Notes: generated by a model from the letters alone, not told the origin. A stretch of 64,000 nucleotides of DNA from Herminiimonas arsenicoxydans (GCA_000026125.1 CU207211.1:558001-622000), one strand, 5' to 3'. Positions 8,875 through 22,718 are shown, counted from the first letter of the stretch. A program made the numbers and translations.

Positions 8875-9795
8875 ATGAGTCCCCCTCCTTCCCCTGATGC
8901 AGCATCGGCTGCCCGCAAACTGTTCCTGATCGGTTTGCTCATAGGTATTGCCGGTGCTGTACTGTTCTCCACCAAGGCGATTGTCGCCAAACTGATTTAC
9001 CGCTATGACGTCGATGCAGTGACACTGATTGCTTTTCGCATGATGTTTTCGCTGCCGTTTTTTATCGTCATCGGCATCTGGAAATCGCGCAATGCGACGT
9101 CTTTGAGCGGCAAGGAAAAATGGCAGATCGTATTGCTGGGCCTGATCGGGTATTACCTTTCCAGTTTTCTCGATTTTCTCGGACTGCAATATATTTCCGC
9201 CGGCCTCGAACGCCTGATCCTGTTTTTGACGCCATCTTTTGTATTGCTGATTTCGGTTTTTCTGATGAAGAAGAAAATCAGCGTGATCGAATGGGCGGCG
9301 CTCGGTACTTCCTACCTCGGTACCATACTGGTGTTCATGCATGATGTGCGGATAGGCGGCAATGGCGTGGTTCTCGGCAGCGTGCTGGTGCTCTGCAGCG
9401 CAGTGTCTTATGCGATTTATCTGGTCGGTACCGGTGAGCTGGTGCGCCGTGTCGGCGCCTTGCGCCTGGTTGCCTATGCGATGTGCGTCTCCAGCGTGGC
9501 GTGTATCGGGCAATTCTTTTTGCTGCGCCCGACCTCGATGCTGATCCAGCCGATGGCGGTCTACAATCTGTCGATGATCAACGCTTTTTTCTGCACGGTC
9601 TTGCCAGTCTTCCTGACCATGATTGCCGTGGATCGCATCGGTGCTGCGACTGCTTCGCAAGCCGGCATGATAGGCCCGGTGTCCACCCTGTTTCTGGCGG
9701 CTTGGATATTGGGCGAGCCGATTACCGGCATACAGCTGGCTGGTACCGCGCTGGTCTTGTGCGGCATTTATCTGTTATCCAAAAAACGCGCGTAG
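8875..9795 (+). CDS. EamA/DMT family transporter
   Basis: 306 residues with about ten membrane segments arranged as two EamA domains (roughly residues 15-145 and 160-303), ending in the positively charged SKKRA tail. The family (drug/metabolite transporters) exports or imports small metabolites; the substrate cannot be predicted. The ATG is at 8875. The following SDR gene begins nine bases downstream, so the two are likely one operon. Confidence 0.9.
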   Translation: MSPPPSPDAASAARKLFLIGLLIGIAGAVLFSTKAIVAKLIYRYDVDAVTLIAFRMMFSLPFFIVIGIWKSRNATSLSGKEKWQIVLLGLIGYYLSSFLDFLGLQYISAGLERLILFLTPSFVLLISVFLMKKKISVIEWAALGTSYLGTILVFMHDVRIGGNGVVLGSVLVLCSAVSYAIYLVGTGELVRRVGALRLVAYAMCVSSVACIGQFFLLRPTSMLIQPMAVYNLSMINAFFCTVLPVFLTMIAVDRIGAATASQAGMIGPVSTLFLAAWILGEPITGIQLAGTALVLCGIYLLSKKRA

Positions 9796-9804
9796 GAGCT
9801 TGTA

Positions 9805-10584
9805 ATGGATCTGGGAATCAAAGGAAAAACAGCATTGGTATGCGGTGCCAGCCGGGGTTTGGGGCGCGGTTGCGCCGAAGCGCTGGCGGCCGAGGGCGTC
9901 CATGTCACGCTGGTCGCACGCAATCTCGAGGTGCTGGAAGCGACCGCGATGGATATTCGCAGCTCTGCGAGCGGCGTCATCACGATCGTTGCCTGCGACA
10001 TCACGACGGCGGAGGGACGTGCGCAGGCTTTGCATATATGTCCGCAACCTGACATTCTGGTCACCAATGCAGGCGGCCCGCCAACCGGTGATTTTCACGA
10101 CTGGACGCGCGACGACTGGATAGCCGCGCTGGATGCGAACATGCTGACGCCGATCGAATTGATCAAGGCAACGGTGGATGGGATGATGGCGCGCGGTTTC
10201 GGGCGCATCATTAATATCACCTCGAGTGCGGTGAAGGCGCCGATCAGCGTCCTGGGTTTGTCTAACGGTGCACGTTCCGGCCTGACAGGTTTTGTCGCCG
10301 GCCTGGCGCGCAAGACGGTGGCGCAGAATGTGACGATCAATAATCTGTTGCCCGGCCCATTCGAGACAGATCGCTTACACTCGATCTTTAGCGAGGCGGC
10401 CAAGTCCGGTGGCAAGTCTGTGGATGAAATCAGCGCGGTGCGTAAGTTATCCAATCCGGCCCGGCGTTTCGGTACGCGCCAGGAATTCGGTGCGACCTGC
10501 GCATTTCTGTGCAGCCAGCATGCGGGTTATATTACCGGGCAGAATATTCTGCTCGACGGCGGCGCCTATCCCGGTACTTTTTAA
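9805..10584 (+). CDS. SDR family protein with an atypical active site
   Basis: 259 residues with a Rossmann fold: CGASRGLGRG at 13-22 for NAD(P), NAG at 88-90, and IINITSS at 135-141 supplying the catalytic Ser. The usual Tyr-x-x-x-Lys is not present: the matching stretch is GLSNGARSGL (151-160), with Leu/Ser where Tyr is expected and Ala/Arg where Lys is expected. The C-terminal FLCSQHAGYITGQNILLDGG is normal. Members of such divergent groups are annotated as SDR oxidoreductases but may bind cofactor without classical reduction. A clear RBS (AGGAG, 8 bases before the ATG) supports the start. Co-directional with the transporter and the quinone oxidoreductase. Confidence 0.85.
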   Translation: MDLGIKGKTALVCGASRGLGRGCAEALAAEGVHVTLVARNLEVLEATAMDIRSSASGVITIVACDITTAEGRAQALHICPQPDILVTNAGGPPTGDFHDWTRDDWIAALDANMLTPIELIKATVDGMMARGFGRIINITSSAVKAPISVLGLSNGARSGLTGFVAGLARKTVAQNVTINNLLPGPFETDRLHSIFSEAAKSGGKSVDEISAVRKLSNPARRFGTRQEFGATCAFLCSQHAGYITGQNILLDGGAYPGTF

Positions 10585-10634
10585 AATGCGGTAGTTCCCG
10601 CCCATTAGTTCCTATTATTCACAAGCGAGAATTC

Positions 10635-11609
10635 ATGACCAAAGCAATCAGAATCAACAAAACTGGCGGACCGGAAGTGATGGAGTATCTGGATGTCGAG
10701 CTTGCTGCGGCCGGTCCGGGCGAGGCCTTGATTCATCAAATGGCGTGCGGATTGAACTACATCGATGTGTATTTCCGCACGGGTTTATACCCGCAGACTT
10801 TGCCGGCCGGGCTCGGCATGGAAGGCGCCGGTGTAGTGGCGGCGGTCGGTGAGGGTGTGACGCACGTCAAGCCGGGTGATCGTGTTGCCTATGCAGGCGG
10901 CCCGCCCGGTGCGTACGCAGAATCGCGCGTATTGCCGGCCAAGGTGCTGGTGAAATTGCCGGCCTCGATTGATTTCGAGACGGGCGCCGCCATGATGTTG
11001 CAGGGATTGACTGCACAGTATTTGTTGCGCCGCACTTTCCGGTTGCAAGGCGGGGAAACGATTTTGTTCCATGCTGCCGCTGGCGGAGTTGGTCTGATCG
11101 CCTGCCAATGGGCACGCGCGCTTGGCGTCACGATGATAGGAACCGTCGGTTCGGATGAAAAAGCGGCGCTGGCCAAGGCACATGGCTGCACCCACACGAT
11201 CAATTACAACACGGAAAATTTTGTCGAACGCGTGAAAGAAATCACCCATGGTGCCGGTGTGCCGGTGGTGTATGACTCGATCGGCAAGGATACATTTATC
11301 GGTTCACTCGACTGCCTGTCGCCGATGGGGATGCTGGTCAGCTACGGCAATGCATCCGGCCCGGTGCCGCCTTTCAGCCTGACGGAACTGGCTTCGCGCG
11401 GCTCGCTGTTTGTCACCCGCCCATCGATATTCACCTATACTGCCAAGCGCGACGATCTGGAACAAATGTCGGCTGAATTATTCGGCATGATCGAAAGCGG
11501 AAAGATAAAACTCAGTATCAATCAGCGTTATGCCTTGAAAGATGTGGCGCAGGCGCATATCGATCTGGAATCGCGCAAAACCACCGGTTCCACAATTTTG
11601 ATTCCTTGA
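10635..11609 (+). CDS. qor: NADPH:quinone oxidoreductase, zinc-independent MDR family
   Basis: 324 residues. An N-terminal GroES-like domain (GLNYIDVYFRTGLYP) is followed by a Rossmann domain with AAAGGVGLIACQWARALG near 145. The zinc-ligand cysteines of true alcohol dehydrogenases are missing, as in E. coli QorA, which reduces quinones with NADPH in the cytoplasm. I start at the ATG at 10635, which gives MTKAIRINKTGGPEVM, the family N-terminus; an open frame upstream to 10509 overlaps the SDR gene and is not credible. A 52-codon ORF follows at nine bases, probably in the same operon. Confidence 0.92.
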   Translation: MTKAIRINKTGGPEVMEYLDVELAAAGPGEALIHQMACGLNYIDVYFRTGLYPQTLPAGLGMEGAGVVAAVGEGVTHVKPGDRVAYAGGPPGAYAESRVLPAKVLVKLPASIDFETGAAMMLQGLTAQYLLRRTFRLQGGETILFHAAAGGVGLIACQWARALGVTMIGTVGSDEKAALAKAHGCTHTINYNTENFVERVKEITHGAGVPVVYDSIGKDTFIGSLDCLSPMGMLVSYGNASGPVPPFSLTELASRGSLFVTRPSIFTYTAKRDDLEQMSAELFGMIESGKIKLSINQRYALKDVAQAHIDLESRKTTGSTILIP

Positions 11610-11618
11610 GGCGAGGCA

Positions 11619-11777
11619 ATGCAAGAGTTAGATACAGACAATAAGACGCCGGCGGACATGCAGTCGCCCGTTTCGGACGGCTCACCAAAATTCGGGCGCC
11701 TGCTGTTGCTGCTGGCATGTGCCGTCGCCTTGATCGTGGCGATTACTCTCGGTTCGCAGGCGTATTACACGCCTTGA
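11619..11777 (+). CDS. small single-pass membrane protein (52 residues)
   Basis: ATG at 11619, stop TGA at 11775-11777. The product starts MQELDTDNKTPADM, is polar to about residue 27, then has a strong membrane segment (LLLLLACAVALIVAITLGS) and a short YYTP tail. A GAGGCGAGG purine stretch upstream can serve as RBS. It lies nine bases after qor and 37 bases before a strong terminator, so it is probably the last gene of that operon. Not recognised; the topology (polar N-terminus, one helix) resembles small regulatory membrane proteins, but that is only a resemblance. Confidence 0.6.
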   Translation: MQELDTDNKTPADMQSPVSDGSPKFGRLLLLLACAVALIVAITLGSQAYYTP

Positions 11778-11814
11778 ATGGCAGAACTGGACGGCGCAAT
11801 AGTTTTTTCTGGTA

Positions 11815-11848
11815 AAAATGGCGACTTGCTGATGCAAGTCGCCATTTT
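11815..11848. terminator. strong bidirectional terminator
   Basis: AAAATGGCGACTTGC (11815-11829) and GCAAGTCGCCATTTT (11834-11848) form a perfect 15-bp stem with a TGAT loop, with A and T tracts on the two sides. It closes the rightward operon and can also stop the leftward DUF4136 gene that converges on it. Confidence 0.9.
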
Positions 11849-11901
11849 CAATTGATGCGCTGATCCGCTACCTTGCCATATGCGCGGCTGGGCGAAAAAC
11901 T

Positions 11902-12534
11902 CTATTCCTTGTCCTTGATCTCCAGATTCACGCGATGCGGTACGCCGCTGCGTCCGGGGAAGTCGCTGAATGCGCTACGCACCATATACGGCATGGCAAA
12001 TGCCATCGAGCCATTGTTGCCATCGCTGTTTACCGTGACGTCGTACAGCTTTTTGCCATCCTTGCTGCGTGTAATCAGGATATTGAGCTGACGCTGGAAT
12101 ACCTGGTACTGGACTTCGCGATATTGCGTGACCGGGCCGGGATACCAGAATGGATCGTAGTACGGACCGTAATAGCCGCGCCATCTTGGGCCGTAATAGG
12201 GGTAGCCGTACCAGTATGGGTCGACGAGCACCGGTTCCATGGCTGTTACATCGCGCGCATCAATCCGGTACTGCAGCGCAACCTTCAGATTGGCGCCGCG
12301 CGGGTCTTGCGCTTCGGCAAAGCCGAGACGTCCCAGTTCCGTGCGCACCAGATTTTCATAGCTGCGATATTCGAGATCGTTGGCCTGCTCGGTCTTGCGG
12401 TCAAAAATATAGGTTTTATTCTGCAAATCGGCCGGCCATTCATGAAATGCGACGACATCGCTTTTGATGAATGAAGCACAACCGCTCAATAAAACGCTAG
12501 CTACAGCGATGAATATCCATAAACAGCGACGCAT
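11902..12534 (-). CDS. DUF4136 family lipoprotein
   Basis: 210 residues. The N-terminus is a lipoprotein signal: MRRCLWIFIAVASVLLSGC, with LSGC as lipobox and C19 as the acylated Cys. A DUF4136 domain follows, with the FAEAQDPRGANLKVALQYRI stretch and a Tyr/Pro/Gly-rich segment (WYGYPYYGPRWRGYYGPYY) near residue 110. The mature protein is expected in the periplasm, anchored to the outer membrane since residue +2 is Ala. The family has no firm function. Stand-alone gene, convergent with the qor operon. Confidence 0.85.
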   Translation of the reverse strand: MRRCLWIFIAVASVLLSGCASFIKSDVVAFHEWPADLQNKTYIFDRKTEQANDLEYRSYENLVRTELGRLGFAEAQDPRGANLKVALQYRIDARDVTAMEPVLVDPYWYGYPYYGPRWRGYYGPYYDPFWYPGPVTQYREVQYQVFQRQLNILITRSKDGKKLYDVTVNSDGNNGSMAFAMPYMVRSAFSDFPGRSGVPHRVNLEIKDKE

Positions 12535-12766
12535 TTTTTATTCTCCTTGACACTATATGCACAGGATAACGGCACTGGTGAAAAGAACCGTTACATTTTG
12601 TAAGTCCTGGGCTTTTTTCTTTGTCGCCTGTCCGGCCAGGCCTGCAAGCCGAATAGTTCTTTATTATGCGTTTACTTATGGAGCCGCTGCAGACAAGCAG
12701 ATTCCATTTTCAATCCCATGATTGGTAAAATGGGTCTTTGCTTCACTCCCACCGAATCCTATTCCT

Positions 12767-15415
12767 ATGCGCACTGACACTTCCCCCGCGATTTATCGCA
12801 AAGATTACACGCCACCAAGTTATTGGGTCCGTACTGTCCAGATGGGATTTGATCTCGATCCCGCCGCAACCCGGGTGGCAACGCGGATGACGCTGGAGCG
12901 TAATCCGGCCGGCAGGGAGCAGGCGCTGGTTTTGTTTGGCGAAGAGCTGGAGCTGGTGCAAATCCGCTTGAATGGCAAAGCCTTGTCCAGGCGTGATTAT
13001 GCGCTGAAAGACGGCGTGTTGCGGATTCCAGTCAAGTTGGATCAGATCACGCTGGAAATAGAAACGTTGATCCGACCGGACAAAAATACCTCGCTGATGG
13101 GTTTGTACGTATCGAACGGTAATTTTTTCACCCAATGCGAAGCCGAAGGCTTCCGTAAAATCACCTACTTCCCCGATCGTCCCGATGTGATGGCGCAATA
13201 CACGGTCATGTTGCGCGCGGACAAGAAGGCATATCCGGTCTTGCTGTCAAACGGCAATCTGGTTGAAGAGGGCGATCTCGGCGATGGCCGTCACTACGCC
13301 TTGTGGGAAGATCCGTTCAAGAAGCCGTCCTATCTGTTCGCACTGGTGGCTGGCCAACTGGTGTGCCAGGAAGAAAAAATCAAGCTGCAATCCGGCCGTG
13401 AGGCATTGTTGCAGGTATGGGTGGAAGACGGCAATCTGGACAAGACGCAGCACGCGATGGATTCGCTGATCAACAGCATACGCTGGGATGAGCGCCGTTT
13501 TGGCCTGGAACTGGATCTGGATCGCTTCATGATCGTGGCCGTCGGCGACTTCAATATGGGCGCGATGGAAAACAAGGGCCTGAATATTTTCAATACCAAG
13601 TACGTGCTGGCCAATCCGCGCATTGCAACCGATGTCGATTACGCGAATATCGAAGCGGTGGTCGGGCATGAATATTTCCATAACTGGACCGGTAACCGTG
13701 TGACCTGCCGCGACTGGTTCCAGTTATCTTTGAAAGAAGGTCTGACCGTTTTCCGCGATCAGGAATTTTCCGCCGACATGGTCGGCACCGACAGCGGTCG
13801 CGCCGTCAAGCGTATTGACGATGTGCGCGTGCTGCGGCAGGCGCAGTTTCCGGAAGATGCCGGCCCTATGGCACATCCGGTGCGTCCCGACTCGTTTGTT
13901 GAAATCAGCAATTTCTATACGGTCACGATTTATGAAAAAGGCGCGGAAGTGGTGCGGATGTATCAAACACTGCTGGGTCGCGACGGTTTTCGCAAGGGCA
14001 TGGACCTTTATTTCAAGCGGCATGATGGGCAAGCGGTCGAATGCGACGATTTTCGCGCTGCGATGTCGGCGGCCAATGGGCGTGATCTGACCCAGTTCGA
14101 GCGCTGGTACAGTCAGGCAGGCACGCCGCATGTGAAGGCGAAGACTTCCTACGACCCCGTGCAAAAGACGTATGACATCACTTTGTCGCAATTTTGCGCA
14201 CCCACTCCAGGGCAGGACAGGAAGCAGTCGTTTCATATCCCCGTTGCACTGGGCTTGCTCGACAGCAGCGGCAAAGACATGACCTTGAAACTCGACGGTG
14301 AAGTTGTCGCAATTAATACGGTAGTGCTGGAATTGACCTCGGCACAGCAAACTTTCCGCTTTACCGATGTGAGTGAATATCCGGTGCCGTCCATGTTGCG
14401 CAATTTTTCTGCGCCGGTGGTGCTGGAATACGACTACAGCGAAGAGGAGCTGGCTTTCTTGATGGCGCACGATAGCGATGCCTTCAATCGCTGGGAGGCC
14501 GGGCAGCGTCTGGCGACACGCCGCCTGCTTGCATTGACGGCCGCTGTGCAAAAGTCGGATGCTCTGACTATTGATCCTGCGTTAAGCGATAGCCTGCGTG
14601 CAACCTTGAATGACACGCAACTTGACCCCGCTTTCCGCGAGACGGTGCTGACCTTGCCGGCTGAAACGGTCGTTGCCGAACAAATGGACGTCATTGATCC
14701 CCAGGCAATACACACGGCGCGCCGTTTTTTGCGTCAGTCGCTGGCGCAAGCCTTGCAGTCGGATTTTGTCCGCGCATATCAATCCAGTCAAACCGATGGA
14801 CCTTACAGCCCCGATGCCGGTTCGTCCGGCAAACGTGCATTGAAGAATCTGGCGCTGTCTTATATAGCGGAGCTGGACGACGACTATGCGCACACGCTGG
14901 CCCAGGCGCAATACGATGCCGCCGACAATATGACCGATCGCATGGCTTCTTTGTCGGCTCTGGTGAATAGCCAGGCACCGGGCAAGGCTGCCGCACTGGC
15001 CAGGTTCTATAGCGATTTTGAACAGGAGCCGCTGGTGATCGACAAATGGTTCAGCCTGCAAGCCATGGCGCGTACGGCTGATGTCGCTGTCGTGCGCACA
15101 TTGATGCAGCATCCGGCATTTTCGATCAAGAATCCGAATCGCGCCCGCAGTCTGATATTCAGTTTCTGCAACGGCAATCCATCGCGTTTTCATGCCGCTG
15201 ATGGCAGCGGCTATGTGTTTTGGGCAGAGCAGGTGATTGCGCTTGACGCCATCAATCCGCAAATGGGGGCCCGTTTGGCGCGTAGTCTGGATCGTTGGCG
15301 CAAATATGCGCCTGCCTTGCAGGAGAAAATGCATGCGGCACTAAAACATGTGGCGGCAGCCAAACTTTCCAAGGATACGAAAGAAGTGGTCACGAAATCG
15401 CTTGCAGCCACCTAG
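12767..15415 (+). CDS. pepN: aminopeptidase N (M1 family)
   Basis: Broad-specificity cytoplasmic aminopeptidase that works in the last steps of protein breakdown. 882 residues, close to E. coli PepN. The substrate-binding GAMEN motif is at 265-269 and the zinc site HEYFH at 301-305 with E324 as third ligand (NRVTCRDWFQLSLKEGLTVF). The long C-terminal helical domain is intact. I prefer the ATG at 12767 (MRTDTSPAIYRKDY), which matches the family; the frame remains open to 12722. Followed at 84 bases by fbp. Confidence 0.97.
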   Translation: MRTDTSPAIYRKDYTPPSYWVRTVQMGFDLDPAATRVATRMTLERNPAGREQALVLFGEELELVQIRLNGKALSRRDYALKDGVLRIPVKLDQITLEIETLIRPDKNTSLMGLYVSNGNFFTQCEAEGFRKITYFPDRPDVMAQYTVMLRADKKAYPVLLSNGNLVEEGDLGDGRHYALWEDPFKKPSYLFALVAGQLVCQEEKIKLQSGREALLQVWVEDGNLDKTQHAMDSLINSIRWDERRFGLELDLDRFMIVAVGDFNMGAMENKGLNIFNTKYVLANPRIATDVDYANIEAVVGHEYFHNWTGNRVTCRDWFQLSLKEGLTVFRDQEFSADMVGTDSGRAVKRIDDVRVLRQAQFPEDAGPMAHPVRPDSFVEISNFYTVTIYEKGAEVVRMYQTLLGRDGFRKGMDLYFKRHDGQAVECDDFRAAMSAANGRDLTQFERWYSQAGTPHVKAKTSYDPVQKTYDITLSQFCAPTPGQDRKQSFHIPVALGLLDSSGKDMTLKLDGEVVAINTVVLELTSAQQTFRFTDVSEYPVPSMLRNFSAPVVLEYDYSEEELAFLMAHDSDAFNRWEAGQRLATRRLLALTAAVQKSDALTIDPALSDSLRATLNDTQLDPAFRETVLTLPAETVVAEQMDVIDPQAIHTARRFLRQSLAQALQSDFVRAYQSSQTDGPYSPDAGSSGKRALKNLALSYIAELDDDYAHTLAQAQYDAADNMTDRMASLSALVNSQAPGKAAALARFYSDFEQEPLVIDKWFSLQAMARTADVAVVRTLMQHPAFSIKNPNRARSLIFSFCNGNPSRFHAADGSGYVFWAEQVIALDAINPQMGARLARSLDRWRKYAPALQEKMHAALKHVAAAKLSKDTKEVVTKSLAAT

Positions 15416-15499
15416 TTCTTCTGCCTGACTAATAGAGAAGCATACAATTGCCGGTTAAAACGGCAGTCAATGTAGTTTGATTAAAGAATAAAGGACGCT

Positions 15500-16504
15500 A
15501 TGAAACGCATCAGCCTCACGCAATACCTGATAGAAGAGCAACGCCTGCATAACAATATCCCGGCGGAATTGCGCCTGTTGATCGAAGTTGTCGCCCGCGC
15601 CTGCAAAACCATTAGCCATGCTGTCGGCAAGGGAGCGCTCGGTGAAGTGCTGGGCAGTGCGCAGAGTGAAAACGTGCAAGGCGAAGTGCAAAAGAAGCTC
15701 GACATCATTTCCAACGATATCCTGCTGGAAGCAAATGAATGGGGCGGTCATCTGGCCGCCATGGCATCCGAAGAGATGGAAACCATCCATCCGATCCCAA
15801 ATCGCTATCCGATGGGTGAATATCTGTTGCTGTTCGATCCGCTCGATGGCTCCAGCAACATTGACGTGAATGTATCTATTGGCACGATTTTCTCGGTATT
15901 GAAGGCGGCAGACGGTATGCAGGCAGCGAAGGAAGCTGATTTTCTGCAGGCTGGCAGCAAGCAGGTAGTGGCCGGTTACGCTGTCTACGGTCCGCAAACC
16001 GTATTGGTATTGACCACTGGTAATGGCGTGCAATGCTTTACGCTGGATCGCGAAATGGGCTCGTGGGTAATGACGCAGAAGAATATGCAAATCCCTGCGG
16101 ATACCAAGGAATTTGCAATTAATGCTTCCAATGCGCGCCACTGGTATCCGCCGGTCAAGCGTTATGTCGACGAAATGCTGGCAGGAACGACAGGGCCGCG
16201 CGGCAAGGATTTCAATATGCGCTGGATTGCCTCGATGGTGGCAGATGTGCATCGCATTCTGAATCGCGGCGGTATCTTCATGTATCCGGCCGATGCGCGT
16301 GAACCGGACAAGCCAGGCAAGCTGCGCCTTATGTATGAAGCCAATCCAATGGCATTTCTTGTGGAGCAGGCAGGTGGGGCGGCAACCGATGGTCAGCAGC
16401 GCATATTGGATATCCAGCCGGAAAAGCTGCATCAGCGTGTGCCGGTGTTCCTTGGTTCAAAGAATGAAGTTGATCTGGTAACGAGTTATCACAAGACAAA
16501 GTAG
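15500..16504 (+). CDS. fbp: class I fructose-1,6-bisphosphatase
   Basis: Gluconeogenic enzyme, cytoplasmic. 334 residues. The metal/phosphate motif [10 protein letters not shown] is at 113-122, EANE and the ISND loop near 70-80, and the C-terminal [10 protein letters not shown] is present. The ATG at 15500 has AAGGA seven bases upstream. Follows pepN in the same direction. Just past the stop is a 14-base perfect palindrome (CTTCTATATAGAAG, 16507-16520) but no good terminator before the rrn promoters. Confidence 0.97.
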   Translation: MKRISLTQYLIEEQRLHNNIPAELRLLIEVVARACKTISHAVGKGALGEVLGSAQSENVQGEVQKKLDIISNDILLEANEWGGHLAAMASEEMETIHPIPNRYPMGEYLLLFDPLDGSSNIDVNVSIGTIFSVLKAADGMQAAKEADFLQAGSKQVVAGYAVYGPQTVLVLTTGNGVQCFTLDREMGSWVMTQKNMQIPADTKEFAINASNARHWYPPVKRYVDEMLAGTTGPRGKDFNMRWIASMVADVHRILNRGGIFMYPADAREPDKPGKLRLMYEANPMAFLVEQAGGAATDGQQRILDIQPEKLHQRVPVFLGSKNEVDLVTSYHKTK

Positions 16505-16579
16505 TGCTTCTATATAGAAGTAAATCCTTTTGAATGAAAGCGTTCTTAAAAAGAATTGAAGTATTTTCTCAAAAGGGGG

Positions 16580-16608
16580 TTGCAAAGGTTTTGGGTGCTT
16601 GCTATAGT
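16580..16608 (+). promoter_or_regulatory. rrn promoter P1
   Basis: TTGCAA (16580-16585), exactly 17 bases, TATAGT (16603-16608). About 455 bases upstream of mature 16S. Both hexamers are close to the sigma70 consensus. Confidence 0.75.
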
Positions 16609-16714
16609 TCGGCTCCCGTCGCAGAACAAGCAGCGCAACGCAGAGTGTAGCGAGCTGAATTGGATGTGATGGGGGTGTGGAAGTGGTGGTAGTAGTTGAT
16701 GTTTTTGTCAGTCG

Positions 16715-16793
16715 TTTTGAAGAAATTTAAAACGCATCTTTTTAAAAAGTTTCTTAAAAAGATGTTGACGAAAAACGAAACATGCCACATAAT
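16715..16793 (+). promoter_or_regulatory. rrn promoter P2 with AT-rich upstream element
   Basis: TTGACG (16765-16770), 17 bases, CATAAT (16788-16793). The 48 bases upstream (16715-16762) are almost all A and T in phased runs, as expected of an UP element bound by the RNA polymerase alpha subunit. A GC-rich discriminator-like stretch does not directly follow, so stringent control cannot be judged. Confidence 0.75.
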
Positions 16794-16859
16794 CTCATCT
16801 CTCTGCTGCTGACGAACAAAACGATTCGCGGCGCCGCTGAAACAGCGAAGCAGACAAGA

Positions 16860-16892
16860 AGTTCTTTAAAAATTAACAGTCGATAAGTGTGG
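16860..16892 (+). promoter_or_regulatory. 16S leader boxA and RNase III stem
   Basis: AGTTCTTTAAAAATTAA (16860-16876) resembles the boxA antitermination site. Immediately after it AGTCGATAAGTGTGG (16878-16892) is perfectly complementary to CCACACTTATCGACT at 18621-18635 beyond the 16S gene, giving the 15-bp long-range stem at which RNase III would release pre-16S. Confidence 0.8.
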
Positions 16893-17061
16893 GCGTTTAA
16901 TGGAAGCGCGGTTATCAAGCTTGCTTGGTGGCTATAACTTTAAATATTAAATGCTCACAAAGAAATATAGATACTTTCGGTTAAACGGAAGTACCTGTCA
17001 GTATTTTGAGTGAGCGACCGGTTCGAAAGAACCATGTCAGCAATGACATAAAACAGAGATT

Positions 17062-18597
<1,536 letters not shown>

Positions 18598-18710
18598 GAG
18601 TTTGCGTGAAAGTTAAGCGTCCACACTTATCGACTAGTTAATAAGAAAAGAACAGTGAATGTCGGCGATGCGCAGAATGTTGCGTATGGTTGGTTGGTAC
18701 TGATCCAAAC

Positions 18711-18787
18711 GGGTCTGTAGCTCAGTTGGTTAGAGCACCGTGTTGATAACGCGGGGGTCGTTGGTTCGAGCCCAACCAGACCCACCA
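18711..18787 (+). tRNA. tRNA-Ile (GAU)
   Basis: 77 bases including the encoded CCA. Acceptor GGGTCTG pairs with CAGACCC, the anticodon loop carries GAT, and the T arm has GGTTCGAGCCC. Standard place between 16S and 23S. Confidence 0.97.
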
Positions 18788-18807
18788 AGATATGTATGAC
18801 CGGTTTC

Positions 18808-18883
18808 GGGGGTTTAGCTCAGCTGGGAGAGCACCTGCTTTGCAAGCAGGGGGTCGTCGGTTCGATCCCGTCAACCTCCACCA
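18808..18883 (+). tRNA. tRNA-Ala (UGC)
   Basis: 76 bases including CCA. Acceptor GGGGGTT pairs with AACCTCC (one G-T), anticodon stem CCTGC/GCAGG with TGC in the loop. Twenty bases after tRNA-Ile, as usual in this operon type. Confidence 0.97.
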
Positions 18884-18960
18884 AGATGTCAAACCTAAGT
18901 TGATCAACGCAAGTTGACGTAATTTAGGTTTGATCTTTTAGATAGATCATGAGCTGTTTT

Positions 18961-18991
18961 TGTTCTTTAACAATTTGGAAGAAGTAAAGAT
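18961..18991 (+). promoter_or_regulatory. 23S leader boxA and RNase III stem
   Basis: TGTTCTTTAACAATTT (18961-18976) is a near-consensus boxA. The overlapping TGGAAGAAGTAAAGAT (18976-18991) is perfectly complementary to ATCTTTACTTCTTCCA at 22154-22169, which forms the processing stem around 23S. The rest of the 300-base spacer up to 19184 shows no other feature. Confidence 0.8.
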
Positions 18992-19184
18992 TTATTGGTG
19001 CAAACCAATGATGCGCAAGCATTGTTGAGATGCGCTGATGGGTTTTGATTGTATCAAATCAAATAGTATTGACGATCAGTTGCTCGCAAGAGTAATCCAG
19101 TGTCAATACAAGCAAACACGTAGTACTTGCTTGCTTTATGACTGTCTCTTGGAAGTGCAAACGACTGAGAGGCTAACGTTATAG

Positions 19185-22058
<2,874 letters not shown>

Positions 22059-22153
22059 TATAACCTTAGCAGGTCATAGGCATGCAAGTAACGTGTGTGC
22101 GATCGATTCGTGCAATCAAAACCGCTGTAGCCATCACCCATGGCCTCAGTGTG

Positions 22154-22169
22154 ATCTTTACTTCTTCCA
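22154..22169 (+). promoter_or_regulatory. distal half of the 23S processing stem
   Basis: ATCTTTACTTCTTCCA, the exact complement of 18976-18991 upstream of 23S. It lies in the 23S-5S spacer. Confidence 0.75.
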
Positions 22170-22225
22170 GATTGGTTTGTTGACGACGTCAGAATAACGA
22201 CGACGGCAGCAAACGCTACAAGTTA

Positions 22226-22340
22226 TGCCTGATGACCATAGCGATTTGGTACCACCCCTTCCCATCCCGAACAGGACCGTGAAACGAATTTGCGCCGATG
22301 ATAGTGCTGCAACCAGTGTGAAAGTAGGTCATCGTCAGGC
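22226..22340 (+). rRNA. rrf: 5S ribosomal RNA
   Basis: About 115 bases. TGCCTGATGACCATAGCGA at the 5' end pairs with the 3' GTCATCGTCAGGC. The loop regions CCCATCCCGAACAGGACCGT and GCCGATGATAGTG are typical. Ends are approximate by one or two bases. Confidence 0.95.
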
Positions 22341-22349
22341 TTTTATTAG

Positions 22350-22381
22350 AAAACCCCCTAGCTTAACGGCTAGGGGGTTTT
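22350..22381 (+). terminator. rrn operon terminator
   Basis: AAAACCCCCTAGC (22350-22362) and GCTAGGGGGTTTT (22369-22381) make a perfect 13-bp stem with a 6-base loop, running into T residues. Ten bases after 5S. Confidence 0.95.
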
Positions 22382-22718
22382 TGCTTTGGGAAATCAATTT
22401 GCTCGGCACTGCTAGTTAATGATCAAATGCTCTTATTTAGTGCGCGATTCAGCTCAGGACGCCTTCTTCATCCACGATTTTTATTTAGAGTCGTCGCTCT
22501 CTGCATCATCACTCATTGATTTTTCAGCGAACCTTCACTTCAATACGCATAAATTAATCAATCAACTTCAATGATTTGTTCATGAGTCATTGCGCTTTTG
22601 ATAAATTTTATATACGTTGAGCGTATCTGCTGAAAATCACTACGCTGGTCTGTCGGCTATCCGATTTTCTTGAATCTTCTGGCTCATCGAAATTTTGTCA
22701 TTTCTTATGGAGAGTGAA
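22382..22718. other. gene-free spacer between rrn and phaA
   Basis: About 340 AT-rich bases with no credible ORF. It probably holds the phaA promoter, but I see no hexamer pair with good spacing. The only structure is a short inverted repeat, ATACG-TTGAG-CGTAT at 22612-22626. Confidence 0.5.

Noticed and set aside
22225..22419. 64-codon open frame over 5S and its terminator
   Set aside because: The sequence is 5S rRNA and a terminator stem; the frame is chance.
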